From the NCBI GenBank assembly GCA_905478855.1, contig CAJQKF010000021.1:1-64000 (forward strand): a stretch of 64,000 nucleotides of DNA. Direction: 5' to 3'. The stretch is from an uncultured Gammaproteobacteria bacterium (GTDB lineage: Bacteria > Pseudomonadota > Gammaproteobacteria > Arenicellales > CAJQKF01). Below are positions 46,803 to 55,552 of the stretch, one piece after another. Made by a program: the position numbers and the translations under genes. The notes below the pieces were generated by a model. That model made no database searches. It was given only the letters and a program-made list of their open reading frames with translations, and was not told the DNA's origin. Numbering within the stretch: the stretch's first letter is position 1; every line of letters begins with the position of its first letter.

Positions 46803-48572
46803 TTATTCACTTTTTTGCCGTTGCTGATATTGATATAAAAATTTACGTCGCAATAACCCTTGCGGGTCATCGGGTATCTGACGTAACCATTGTTGCAGTG
46901 CTTCATGCTGTTCTTTCTGCTCTCGGGTCATATCGGCCTCTTCCGTACTAGACTGCGGCGATTCCTGCTCCTCTGCAGGCTGCTGATCTACTGAATTAGA
47001 TGATTCCTGAGAAGCCTCATCCTCATCTGTTGAATCGTCCTGATCATTTTTGCTATCGGTTTGTTGCTCCGATTGTGATTCTTTACTATCGCCTTTTTTA
47101 CCTTCTTGATTCGACTCCTTAGAGGCATCTGAGTCTTTCGATTGATCATTCTCAGCGGAGTCTTGCTGATCCTGATCTTCAGGCTGTTGGTCATCACTTG
47201 ACTGATTTTGTTGCTGCTGCTGTTCAAGCAATGCCTCGACAAGCTGCTTGTTAAATTGAGCATCTTCGTATTCTTTATCTTCTTCCTTTATTCGGTCGTA
47301 AGCCTCAATAGCCTCCTGTAGTTTTCCATCACGAGCAAAGGCATTGCCTAAGTTATAAGAGCTTGATGAGTCTTCATGATTAAGCCAGCTTTCTATCGCG
47401 CCTTGATAATCTTTAGAACGATACAAACTAGCCCCTCTCCAGGTTTCAGACCCAGACTCCAAAGCCTTTGGGTAATCTCCCGCACCGAATGCGATTGCCG
47501 CTTGTTGATCCGGTCGTTGCCAAAGGTCTGACCATCCAAAGGCAACAGTTTCTTCCGAAAAAGGCATCAATATCGGTAATAGTAAGAATGAATAACCACG
47601 ACGAAAGCCGATCAACAACACGAGCAACCCGGGCAAAAGCAACCAGAAACCCAAATCCGTGCGCTGGACGATACCACCCTGCTTTCGACTCGCAGCAATA
47701 TCTAAGGTGGTTTTTTCAAACTGTAATCTCTGCAAGTCTGATCCATCAGCTGTATGATTTGAGAATCGACCATTCGTACGCTGAGCAAGCGCTTCTAGCG
47801 TCGATGAATCCACACCGGAAATAATAATATTCCCTGATAAACCCTTTAAAAATCCGCCATCTTCGCTCTTTATCGGTGCTCCTTCTTTAGTACCGACGGC
47901 GAGAACAAGCAGTCGAATGTTATTTTCTAACAATGTGTCAATTTGCTCATCAACATCCCCATTCGCACCATCTGTAATGAGTACGATTTCTCCATTTGAT
48001 ATACCCGCCCCTTGCAGCAAATCAACGGCTAACTTTATACCCTGATCAATTCGATTACCCTGCACCGGCATAATGTTTGTCGATAGTGCAGGTAATAAAT
48101 TTACTAAGGTTTTTCGATCGCTTGTAACCGGAGACACAACAAAAGCATCACCGCCGGCCACGATCAGCCCATATTGCATGTCCCCCGGAATCGCCAAAAT
48201 ATCCCTAATTTTAAAACGGGCACGCTCCAGCCTAGAAGGTTTCACATCCGCTGTATTCATACTGAGTGACATGTCCAACACAATAACCCGCCCTTGAATC
48301 GTCACAAAATGCTCCGCAGACCGAGCCTTTATTGACGGTCCAGCTAAGCCAAGAACAACCATACTCCATACAATGATTAATAGCCAAGCGGTGTAACTTC
48401 GAGTGTTCTTAGTATCGCTGTTAATAAGTTGACTAAGCAGATCTGCTTGTATTACACCGGACCACGCCGAGGATCCGCTAGCCCTTCGTCGAAGTCGATA
48501 TATAAGAAATCCACCCACCGGAACAAGCAGTAGCCACCAGGGGCGGAGAAGTTCCCAATTGTATTCGAGCAT
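46803..48572 (-). CDS. batB: BatB-BatC fusion: VWA membrane protein with TPR and acidic tail
   Basis: The 589-residue protein has two N-terminal helices and a von Willebrand A domain (about 88-290) with MIDAS motif VLDMSLSMNTA. A C-terminal helix near 310-335 follows, then a tetratricopeptide region (about 355-445) with YKKAL/SYNLGNAFAR-type repeats. A long Gln/Glu/Asp/Ser-rich segment (about 450-550) comes next, and a final helical part. In other bacteria BatB and BatC are separate genes; here they are one. The start codon ATG overlaps the end of the upstream batA gene. Confidence 0.9.
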   Translation of the reverse strand: MLEYNWELLRPWWLLLVPVGGFLIYRLRRRASGSSAWSGVIQADLLSQLINSDTKNTRSYTAWLLIIVWSMVVLGLAGPSIKARSAEHFVTIQGRVIVLDMSLSMNTADVKPSRLERARFKIRDILAIPGDMQYGLIVAGGDAFVVSPVTSDRKTLVNLLPALSTNIMPVQGNRIDQGIKLAVDLLQGAGISNGEIVLITDGANGDVDEQIDTLLENNIRLLVLAVGTKEGAPIKSEDGGFLKGLSGNIIISGVDSSTLEALAQRTNGRFSNHTADGSDLQRLQFEKTTLDIAASRKQGGIVQRTDLGFWLLLPGLLVLLIGFRRGYSFLLLPILMPFSEETVAFGWSDLWQRPDQQAAIAFGAGDYPKALESGSETWRGASLYRSKDYQGAIESWLNHEDSSSSYNLGNAFARDGKLQEAIEAYDRIKEEDKEYEDAQFNKQLVEALLEQQQQQNQSSDDQQPEDQDQQDSAENDQSKDSDASKESNQEGKKGDSKESQSEQQTDSKNDQDDSTDEDEASQESSNSVDQQPAEEQESPQSSTEEADMTREQKEQHEALQQWLRQIPDDPQGLLRRKFLYQYQQRQKSE

Positions 48573-49591
48573 TAAGAACCCATACCTCTATTTTGGTTTG
48601 GGATTCCCCGAGCCGAAATACTTCCACGTTCAATAGAAAACAACCAAAGCATTAGAAGAAAAACCGCTAGTCCGGCAGGAACATAAAAATACTCCTGTAC
48701 ATTGCGGGCTGATTGATCCGTTCCAGGAACAGGTTCAATTCGGTCAATAATCTGATAAATTTCGTCGAGCTCCGATTGGCTTTTTGCTCGAAAATAGCGC
48801 CCGCCGGTCGTATCCGCAATGTCCGTCAACAGCCGTTCATCCAACTCAGCAGACGGGTTAATCCTGCGCGCACCCAATAGGCCACGAACCATCATACTGT
48901 CAGCACCAATCCCGATCGTATAAATTCGTAATCCCTGTTTCGTCGCCATTTCCATCGCTGAACGTGGGCTTACTCTACCCGCAGTATTTGCGCCATCGGT
49001 CATCAAGATTAATACTTTATGTTCAACATTTTCATCCTGTAAACGCTTTATTGCTAGACCGATAGCATCGCCAATGGCGGTTTTCTCTCCGGCAATACCA
49101 ATTACGGCTTCCGATAATAAAGTTGATACTGTATCTCGGTCGTGGGAAAGCGGCGCTTGTAAATAGGCATTAGTTCCAAACAAAATTAAACCTAATCGGT
49201 CTCCAACACGACGACGTAAAAAGTCTATACCTAGTTGCTTAACCACATCCAGGCGTGTTGTCACTGTCTGGCCGGTCTCTAAATCCCGAGCTTTCATACT
49301 GCCCGACACGTCAATTGCAAGCATCAAATCACGACCACTGGATGGAACAGATGCCAAGTCCCCAACCCATTGTGGACGGGCAGATCCACTAATCATCAAC
49401 AGCCAAATTAGAAATAGGAAAAGATTTCGCCGTGAAGGAATTTGGAAAAAGGCATCGGCCTTACTGGTTTCAAAGCCTGAGAAAGCTGGAACATTAATCG
49501 CGCTCTTAGTTAGGTCTGCTGGCATAAAGCGCCAAATAATCAACGGCAAAGGCACTAGCAAGAACATCCAAATCCATTCAAACTGAAACAT
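48572..49591 (-). CDS. batA: BatA-like VWA-domain membrane protein
   Basis: The 339-residue protein has two N-terminal membrane helices and a von Willebrand A domain with MIDAS site LAIDVSGSMKARDLE (about residue 91-105). Downstream are KVLILMTDGANTAG (metal-binding loop) and a C-terminal membrane helix near 305-325. Its last base overlaps the first base of the BatB/C gene, so the pair is translationally coupled. In Bat systems the VWA proteins are anchored in the inner membrane and receive the MoxR ATPase. Confidence 0.93.
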   Translation of the reverse strand: MFQFEWIWMFLLVPLPLIIWRFMPADLTKSAINVPAFSGFETSKADAFFQIPSRRNLFLFLIWLLMISGSARPQWVGDLASVPSSGRDLMLAIDVSGSMKARDLETGQTVTTRLDVVKQLGIDFLRRRVGDRLGLILFGTNAYLQAPLSHDRDTVSTLLSEAVIGIAGEKTAIGDAIGLAIKRLQDENVEHKVLILMTDGANTAGRVSPRSAMEMATKQGLRIYTIGIGADSMMVRGLLGARRINPSAELDERLLTDIADTTGGRYFRAKSQSELDEIYQIIDRIEPVPGTDQSARNVQEYFYVPAGLAVFLLMLWLFSIERGSISARGIPNQNRGMGS

Positions 49592-49592
49592 A

Positions 49593-50096
49593 TTATTTCG
49601 ACCGTTTCATATCTTTGGGAGCACGACTCGTTTTAAACAATTCACGAATCAATGGAAATAAGGCGGCAAAATCTACTGTTGGATCCGGGCGATAGGGTGC
49701 GGTTATCAAACTATGCCCCACTCCCTGACTAAATTTTTTCCCATTACTTTTTTGATCCAGATATTGAAGCCATGCATCACCGCCAAGACCCGCAACAGGT
49801 TTTTGATGGTCCACCGCTAATGCATGGCGTCGTAACAATACGGATAGTTGTCGTATCGTATCCTGAGTGTTTCTATTGTGTTTATATCCCTGTTCGATTT
49901 CGTTCAACGACTTTATTGCTATTAGACCTGCTTGGCGTCGTCGATGAGCGGAAACACAGGCACGAACAAGAAACACAACTATTACCATAAACAAACATAA
50001 TATGATCCACCAGCCAGGCGCTGGCGGCCACCAGTTTGGATCTAGGGGCAAATGAATATCACGCAATTTTTCTAGCGGATCTACGGCGCTTTCCAC
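49593..50096 (-). CDS. DUF4381 membrane protein of the Bat/MoxR operon
   Basis: The 167-residue protein begins LEKLRDIHLPLDPNWWPPAP, a hallmark of DUF4381, followed by one transmembrane helix (about 28-50) and a cytoplasmic helical part with LSVLLRRHAL. It sits 5 bp downstream of the DUF58 gene and 1 bp before batA. DUF4381 proteins regularly occur between DUF58 and VWA genes in such operons, presumably in the membrane-bound complex. The function is unknown. Confidence 0.85.
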   Translation of the reverse strand: MESAVDPLEKLRDIHLPLDPNWWPPAPGWWIILCLFMVIVVFLVRACVSAHRRRQAGLIAIKSLNEIEQGYKHNRNTQDTIRQLSVLLRRHALAVDHQKPVAGLGGDAWLQYLDQKSNGKKFSQGVGHSLITAPYRPDPTVDFAALFPLIRELFKTSRAPKDMKRSK

Positions 50097-50101
50097 GAAC
50101 G

Positions 50102-51013
50102 TTACCTTAGTATGCTATGGAGTCGGGAAACAAAATCGTCTCCGGCACTCAACACTGCGGATGGGCAGCGATGGCGCTTGGAAAACGCTTCAACACGAAG
50201 ACGACGTTGTTTCAAAAACGCATCCAACTTCACTCGGTTTTGCTTACCCGACAAATCAATCGTGCGAACACCATCAGGATGCTTCAAGGGGTATTGTCCA
50301 ACGGGTGGCAACTGAAGCTCGAGAGCATCAAGCACCTGAATCAAAGCTAAATCATTATGCTGCCTCAATCGAGACATTAAATTTTGGATGTCTTCATTAA
50401 AATCTGAAAAATCAGAAATTACAAAAATCAGACTTCCGGGATGTGCTACATGCTGGGTTCGTTTTAACATTGATAATAAATTGCTACCCTGAAAAACATC
50501 CTGATTTGGCATTTTTGTATCCAAAGCACGTAACAGTCTTGTTACGCCACCGCGCCCAACCACAGGCTTCACTTCAACGTGGGTTTTATCCAAACCAACT
50601 AGGCCACCAATGCGATCGCCTTTTTCAGCAGCAAGCCAGGCTAACGTTGCGGCAATCTCAGCTACAACCACATGTTTAAATGCAATTCGAGAACCAAATC
50701 TCATTTGACTACCAATATCAGCGACCACGAATACTGGACGTTCTTTCTCTTCCTCAAATATTTTAGTATGGGTTCGTGTGCTTCGTGCGGTTACTTTCCA
50801 ATCGATCATACGCACGTCATCGCCAGGAAGATAAAGACGCGACTCTGCAAAATTCATACCTCTACCGCGAAACTTGGAGCGTAAAGCACCACTGGATGAA
50901 GCTCGAGAGGATGGCGGGTTTTTCCATCGAATCTGTTTTGCCCGATATCGCAGTCTTAACAGATCATCAACACTATAGTCTGCACCTCGAAGGCCCTGAA
51001 GCTCCACTGACAT
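50102..51013 (-). CDS. DUF58 domain protein of the Bat/MoxR operon
   Basis: The 303-residue soluble protein has the DUF58 signature GDDVRMIDWKVTARSTR near residue 64-80. The VWA-like fold includes VFVVADIGSQMRFGS and LIFVISDFSDF. It overlaps the moxR gene by one base upstream and is followed 5 bp later by DUF4381. DUF58 proteins partner MoxR ATPases; the metal-binding site typical of VWA domains is partly altered here (ADIGSQ). Confidence 0.92.
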   Translation of the reverse strand: MSVELQGLRGADYSVDDLLRLRYRAKQIRWKNPPSSRASSSGALRSKFRGRGMNFAESRLYLPGDDVRMIDWKVTARSTRTHTKIFEEEKERPVFVVADIGSQMRFGSRIAFKHVVVAEIAATLAWLAAEKGDRIGGLVGLDKTHVEVKPVVGRGGVTRLLRALDTKMPNQDVFQGSNLLSMLKRTQHVAHPGSLIFVISDFSDFNEDIQNLMSRLRQHNDLALIQVLDALELQLPPVGQYPLKHPDGVRTIDLSGKQNRVKLDAFLKQRRLRVEAFSKRHRCPSAVLSAGDDFVSRLHSILR

Positions 51014-52014
51014 TACGGCACCGCAACTGTGCTCAGCAAACTCTGAATAATTTGATTTGCACTCACACCTTCAGCCTCCGCTTCATAGGAGCGGATAATA
51101 CGATGTCGAAGCACATCTGGCGCCATCTCCTGAACATCCTCAGGAGATACATAATCTCGACCGCATGCCCACGCATAAGCTCTGGCACAACGATCCAATG
51201 CAATAGTCGCACGCGGGCTCGCCCCATACTCCAACCAACGAGAGAATGTCGAATCGTTTGTGCCACTTGTTCTCGTTGCAAGAACCAATTCAACAATATA
51301 ACGCTCCACCTCTGGGGTCATATATATCTGTAGCACTTCTTTGCGAATAGACCATAGTTCCTCCTGGTTTAATTTCGATTGAACGTCCAGTCCCGTCTTT
51401 CCCCCCTGCCCCAGCGCTTCGTTTCGTGCAATATTTAAAATAGCCAACTCCGAGCTAACCTCGGGGTAATCAACAAAAATGTGCAATAAGAAGCGATCCA
51501 ATTGAGCTTCGGGTAGGGGATACGTACCTTCCTGTTCGATCGGATTCTGTGTCGCCATTACCATAAACAATTCTGGCAACTCATAGCTCTCGCGACCCAC
51601 AGTGATCTGTCTCTCAGCCATTGCCTCAAGCAATGCAGACTGCACCTTAGCGGGCGCTCGATTGATTTCGTCAGCTAACACAATGCTGTGAAATAGCGGC
51701 CCACGTTGAAACTCAAAGGTTCCTGTTTGTTGCCGAAATATTTCGGTACCGGTTAGATCAGCCGGCAACAGGTCCGGTGTAAACTGTATTCGGTGGAAAT
51801 CACCCTCGACACAATCGGCCATCAATCGAACTGCACGGGTCTTCGCCAGTCCCGGTGCTCCTTCAACTAAAAGATGGCCGTCCGCCAATAACCCAATCAG
51901 TAGCCGCGTTACAAGTTCTTGCTGCCCAACAATTTGTTCATTCAACCAATGTCGAATTACATCAAACTTCTGGTGTAAGCTTTCCTGCATGATACCCTCA
52001 GATTTCTCTTGCAT
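51013..52014 (-). CDS. MoxR-family AAA+ ATPase
   Basis: The 333-residue ATPase has Walker A VEGAPGLAKTRAVR (about 54-67), Walker B VLADEINRAPAKVQSALLEAM, sensor 1 VMATQNPIEQEGTYPLPEAQ and a C-terminal lid helix region SPEDVQEMAPDVLRHRI. It heads the Bat operon on the minus strand. MoxR proteins act as chaperone-like motors for VWA partners, here BatA and BatB. An alternative Met at codon 9 is equally possible as start. A 217-bp gap with an inverted repeat precedes it on the other side. Confidence 0.95.
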   Translation of the reverse strand: MQEKSEGIMQESLHQKFDVIRHWLNEQIVGQQELVTRLLIGLLADGHLLVEGAPGLAKTRAVRLMADCVEGDFHRIQFTPDLLPADLTGTEIFRQQTGTFEFQRGPLFHSIVLADEINRAPAKVQSALLEAMAERQITVGRESYELPELFMVMATQNPIEQEGTYPLPEAQLDRFLLHIFVDYPEVSSELAILNIARNEALGQGGKTGLDVQSKLNQEELWSIRKEVLQIYMTPEVERYIVELVLATRTSGTNDSTFSRWLEYGASPRATIALDRCARAYAWACGRDYVSPEDVQEMAPDVLRHRIIRSYEAEAEGVSANQIIQSLLSTVAVP

Positions 52015-52161
52015 AGTTAGTTAAATTTAAAAACAAAACGCGCGAAGTTTACCCGAATCATCAAAAGTGTCACCTGTTTAACCGTCATCATTAGAGTTAA
52101 TTAAAGGTTTTGTAATACTCATGCACCATCATCTAGGTGTGATACCAGGAACGCGTAAAGC

Positions 52162-52218
52162 TCAGGGGAATTAAGGAACGAAAAACTATTTTGCGTGTCA
52201 GACACCATAATCCCCTGA
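52162..52218. repeat. Inverted repeat with a palindromic core upstream of the DUF1223 gene
   Basis: TCAGGGG (52162-52168) is repeated inverted as CCCCTGA (52212-52218), and the pairing can extend across adjacent AT bases. Inside, an 11-base palindrome GTGTCAGACAC (52195-52205) lies close to the right arm. It sits just 14 bp before the ATG at 52232. It resembles small palindromic mobile or REP-type elements in design, but no other copy was recognised in this window. Confidence 0.5.
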
Positions 52219-52231
52219 CTAAGCATAATTT

Positions 52232-52960
52232 ATGAAAACCTTTGCAGCCATATTAGTATTTACACTTACATTACCGGCTATCGGTTCTACACATGATGAA
52301 TCCAAATCGACTAAAGCCGTAATTGAGCTGTTCACCTCACAAGGATGTTATTCCTGTCCACCGGCAGACGAATTACTAGGTGCAACTCTAAAAAGTAATA
52401 AAAACATTATTGGATTCGAATTTCACGTAGATTATTGGGATCAACTTGTCCACGGCGATGACGGCAGCTGGCAAGACCCATTTTCTAATCCGCAACATAC
52501 GGCCCGTCAACGACTTTACAATACACTCCCGTTGCAGGGCAGACGCGGAGTTTACACTCCGCAAATGATAGTAAACGGGAATTTCGCTCTTGTTGGCAGC
52601 AATTCACAGCAGCTACGTCATCAACTCGAAAAACAGACAAAAATACCGACCCAAATTTACGTACTATCCGCTAAGAACAACAATCTAGCAGTAAAGATTA
52701 ATGGTGAACCTAACGTCCGCGCCAATATTTGGCTCATTAACTTTATCCCCGAGATTACCACCGAGATAAAGTCAGGAGAGAATAAAGGTGCATCAATGAG
52801 AAACTTTAATGTCGTCACAGCTATGCAACGCGTGGGACTATGGAATGGTGGAGTGGAAGAATTCAATTGGGATATTTCCGACCTGCCACCCGAGCAACGT
52901 TGTGCAATCTTAGTACAAAAACCAATGGGTGAAATTCTTGGAGCTAGCTATTGCCCTTAG
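52232..52960 (+). CDS. DUF1223 secreted protein (thioredoxin-like)
   Basis: The 242-residue protein has a signal peptide (about 1-20) followed by VIELFTSQGCYSCPPADELL. This is the DUF1223 hallmark with a CxxC (CYSC) of thioredoxin-like proteins. Further landmarks are GFEFHVDYWDQLVH, GRRGVYTPQMIVNG and the cysteine near the end (RCAILVQ). Members are envelope proteins of unknown activity, possibly thiol-disulfide related. It is the only gene between the MoxR operon and a gap of about 430 bp. Confidence 0.88.
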   Translation: MKTFAAILVFTLTLPAIGSTHDESKSTKAVIELFTSQGCYSCPPADELLGATLKSNKNIIGFEFHVDYWDQLVHGDDGSWQDPFSNPQHTARQRLYNTLPLQGRRGVYTPQMIVNGNFALVGSNSQQLRHQLEKQTKIPTQIYVLSAKNNNLAVKINGEPNVRANIWLINFIPEITTEIKSGENKGASMRNFNVVTAMQRVGLWNGGVEEFNWDISDLPPEQRCAILVQKPMGEILGASYCP

Positions 52961-53400
52961 TAAGATGTGCATCAACACGACCACGATACAGCCTACCAAA
53001 GAAAAAGCCCTGAGCAAAATGCACGTTTAAGGTATGTGGAGTATATTTTCCTAGATAAGCTAAAATGCGTGCTAAGTATACACACTGGAGAAATAAGAAC
53101 CGTCCTAGATCATGCATAGCACCATGCTTGGAGTCGCCTTTCAGCTAACACATCACATTCAAAACATTCGTCAAACTATTGATTAGAATACCACCTGTCA
53201 AAACTCTTGACTCAACATATTCTAGCCGTAATAAAATGACTATCGAGGCTGCGTATAAGTTACTGATAGAGCAAGTAACTTAATTAAACTCAACAATGTA
53301 ATGTCTGTATTGTTAAAACTATAATTTTATCGCATTAATTTGAACTTAATCAGTGAAAGCAACGTCTTATAGTTAATCACGTCAAACTGGGGTGTCTATA
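52961..53400. other. Intergenic region with promoter-like and palindromic elements
   Basis: No convincing gene is seen. TTGACT at 53207-53212 is followed by TAATAA (53229) or TAAAAT (53232) at suboptimal spacing, a weak promoter candidate. The inverted repeat AAGTTACT (53257-53264) with AGTAACTT (53274-53281) lies between that promoter and the small gene at 53401. It could be an operator or leader structure. Confidence 0.35.
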
Positions 53401-53631
53401 ATGCTAAGCTATATTTATCGTTTATTCAGGGAATTTGAATTGCACATGGGGTATGCACCCAATGTATTATTTATTAATCACGAGCACATGGAGCATTTGA
53501 AGAGCAGTTTTGAACCACAATCGAATTTGGATGATATTCGAGACCGACTAGGATTAGAAATCCTACTACGTCGTGGAGCGCTGCATCCAAGTGTAAACTG
53601 GGTAGCCAGCGCCGCACGAAAAACAGGTTAG
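53401..53631 (+). CDS. Small hypothetical protein
   Basis: The ATG at 53401 gives 76 residues; a GTG three codons upstream is an alternative. The protein starts LSYIYRLFREFELHMGYAPN and has FINHEHMEHLKSSF, GLEILLRRGALHPSVNW and a basic end. I recognise no domain, but the composition and codon use look genuine and it resembles small conserved proteins of gammaproteobacteria. No partner is adjacent. It lies 61 bp before the convergent SDR gene. Confidence 0.55.
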   Translation: MLSYIYRLFREFELHMGYAPNVLFINHEHMEHLKSSFEPQSNLDDIRDRLGLEILLRRGALHPSVNWVASAARKTG

Positions 53632-53691
53632 CAAAGCTTCGACCCGCTAAGGGACGCTAGAACATTCCAATCGGTGGTCGGAAATATAATC

Positions 53692-54423
53692 CTAATAACG
53701 GATATCGTATTTCTGACCATTGTCCAGATCGTCTCTTTGCAAAAATTGCAACGTCTGCTTTGCAGCAACGTCTGCAGATACAAGATTACCCTGCCGTTTT
53801 AGTTCCACAAAACGAGCCAAGTCCGGAAAATCTGTAACGCTTGTATCACGGATAGTATTCTGCATCTGTGTATCGATGACTCCGGGTGCGAAACTCACAA
53901 TAAGTGCTGGATTTCGATGAAGTTTCTGCTCCTCCCCAACACACCGTGTAAAATGATCCACTCCCGCCTTAGCGGCACAGTAATGGCTCCAGCCCCGATA
54001 AGCCGAGGTTGCCGCACCGGACGAAATATTAAGTATTTTTCTAGGGCACGCCAAATTATTGGTGCGCTCAAGAAAACCACAGGACAACTGAATAACCGCC
54101 GAAAGATTTAAGCTAATAGCATTAAATGTATCCGTTGCTGAACATTTTTCAGCAAATGTAATTGGCTCTACCGCCCCAGCATTATTTAGTAAACTCACAG
54201 ACCGTAAGTTATTAACATCCAGTAGTTGCTCGAACATTTGCATAACCGTAGCGATTGCCTCAATTTTGGATAAGTCCGCCTCACACGTGAATACATTGGG
54301 ACCCGCAATTGAAATTTCACCTCTGGCAATTAATAGCAGTGTTTTACCCTGAGCATGTAGAATTTTAGCCATCTCGTAGCCGAGCCCTCGTGACGCTCCA
54401 GTAATAACGCATAAATCGATCAT
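53692..54423 (-). CDS. Short-chain dehydrogenase/reductase (sepiapterin/benzil reductase-like)
   Basis: The 243-residue NAD(P)-dependent enzyme has the cofactor motif VITGASRGLGYEMAK at the N-terminus, SLLNNAGAVEP near residue 78, a catalytic Ser in ILNISSGAA and YCAAKAGVDHF (Tyr and Lys, near residue 148). FAPGVIDTQMQ follows. The sequence is closest in style to sepiapterin or benzil reductases, but the substrate is not known. It is convergent with the small protein and divergent from the CbbQ-like gene by 238 bp. Confidence 0.87.
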   Translation of the reverse strand: MIDLCVITGASRGLGYEMAKILHAQGKTLLLIARGEISIAGPNVFTCEADLSKIEAIATVMQMFEQLLDVNNLRSVSLLNNAGAVEPITFAEKCSATDTFNAISLNLSAVIQLSCGFLERTNNLACPRKILNISSGAATSAYRGWSHYCAAKAGVDHFTRCVGEEQKLHRNPALIVSFAPGVIDTQMQNTIRDTSVTDFPDLARFVELKRQGNLVSADVAAKQTLQFLQRDDLDNGQKYDIRY

Positions 54424-54661
54424 AGTTTTCTCGCTGGCTGCCTAAATTGCAGAGTAGTCGTTCGTGGAATTTGTTAAAACATTAGCAATTCCGTTTTCGA
54501 TTGGTCGCATCTAATCGTTAAAGACCAGCATTTAGCCAATCGATATGAGTATTGATACAAATCATACCAACAAACGTTTTAAGTACAACATGATGTTCAT
54601 ATTCTGAGTTTTCAGGTAATCTTCCAATCATCCAATTTGCAAATTCAGACGAACCCCATCT
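54424..54661. other. Divergent intergenic region, nothing recognised
   Basis: A 238-bp gap between the SDR and the CbbQ-like gene with no reading frame or strong structure. It should contain promoters for both directions; none could be fixed with confidence. Confidence 0.4.
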
Positions 54662-55471
54662 ATGTCGATCAGCGCGAAAAAAGACGATAGCCTTTTTGAA
54701 TCAGAGCCCTACTATGAGGCTCAGGGCGACGAGATTACATTATTTGAAGCGGCCTATAAAAATCATATCCCCATATTATTAAAGGGACCTACGGGTTGCG
54801 GAAAGACCCGGTTTATGGAGCATATGGCGTGGCGTCTAAAGAGACCGCTCGTTACGGTTTCTTGTCATGATGACCTCACGGCTTCAGATTTGGTTGGACG
54901 CTATCTTATTGTCGGTGGCGAAACGCAGTGGATTGATGGCCCCCTTGCCAGAGCGGTTAGACAGGGTGCCATTTGTTATCTTGATGAAATTGTAGAAGCC
55001 CGAAAAGATACCACTGTGGTCATTCACCCTCTTGCCGATGACAGACGTGTATTACCCATTGAGAAGACTGGGGAATTACTGAAGGCAGATGAGCACTTTT
55101 GCCTCGCAATTTCTTATAACCCAGGATATCAAAGTGTTCTAAAAGATCTAAAGCAAAGTACTCGACAACGATTTATTGCCATCGAATTTAATTACCCGAC
55201 TACCAATCTGGAAACTCAAATAGTTGTGCAAGAAACGGGGCTTGATCGGGATACAGCTAGTATGTTGGTTAAATACGCCGTTATGACGCGAAATCTCAAA
55301 GGAAATGGGCTCGACGAGGGAGCCAGTACTCGATTGCTGGTGCATACCGGTAAGCTAATAATGAGCGGCATTGATACCCGCGTGGCTTGTCGAACAGCTA
55401 TCGCCGATGCGTTAACTGACGAACCTGATCTACTCGCCGCAATTAACGAATTAGGCACCGCTTTATTTTAA
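54662..55471 (+). CDS. CbbQ/NirQ/NorQ-family AAA+ ATPase
   Basis: The 269-residue MoxR-class ATPase has Walker [19 protein letters not shown] (about 38-55), the family-specific [16 protein letters not shown], and Walker [20 protein letters not shown]. Sensor 1 [17 protein letters not shown] follows, and a C-terminal lid. CbbQ with CbbO activates Rubisco; NorQ with NorD serves nitric-oxide reductase. Neither enzyme is in the window, so the client is unknown. It is followed 81 bp later by the cbbO-like gene. Confidence 0.9.
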   Translation: MSISAKKDDSLFESEPYYEAQGDEITLFEAAYKNHIPILLKGPTGCGKTRFMEHMAWRLKRPLVTVSCHDDLTASDLVGRYLIVGGETQWIDGPLARAVRQGAICYLDEIVEARKDTTVVIHPLADDRRVLPIEKTGELLKADEHFCLAISYNPGYQSVLKDLKQSTRQRFIAIEFNYPTTNLETQIVVQETGLDRDTASMLVKYAVMTRNLKGNGLDEGASTRLLVHTGKLIMSGIDTRVACRTAIADALTDEPDLLAAINELGTALF

Positions 55472-55552
55472 CCAACTCAAAGCTACCGTGATTTATCTCG
55501 AACAGTTAAATCTCTGGTCAACTGCCTATCTGACCCCAGCGTTTAAAAACTC

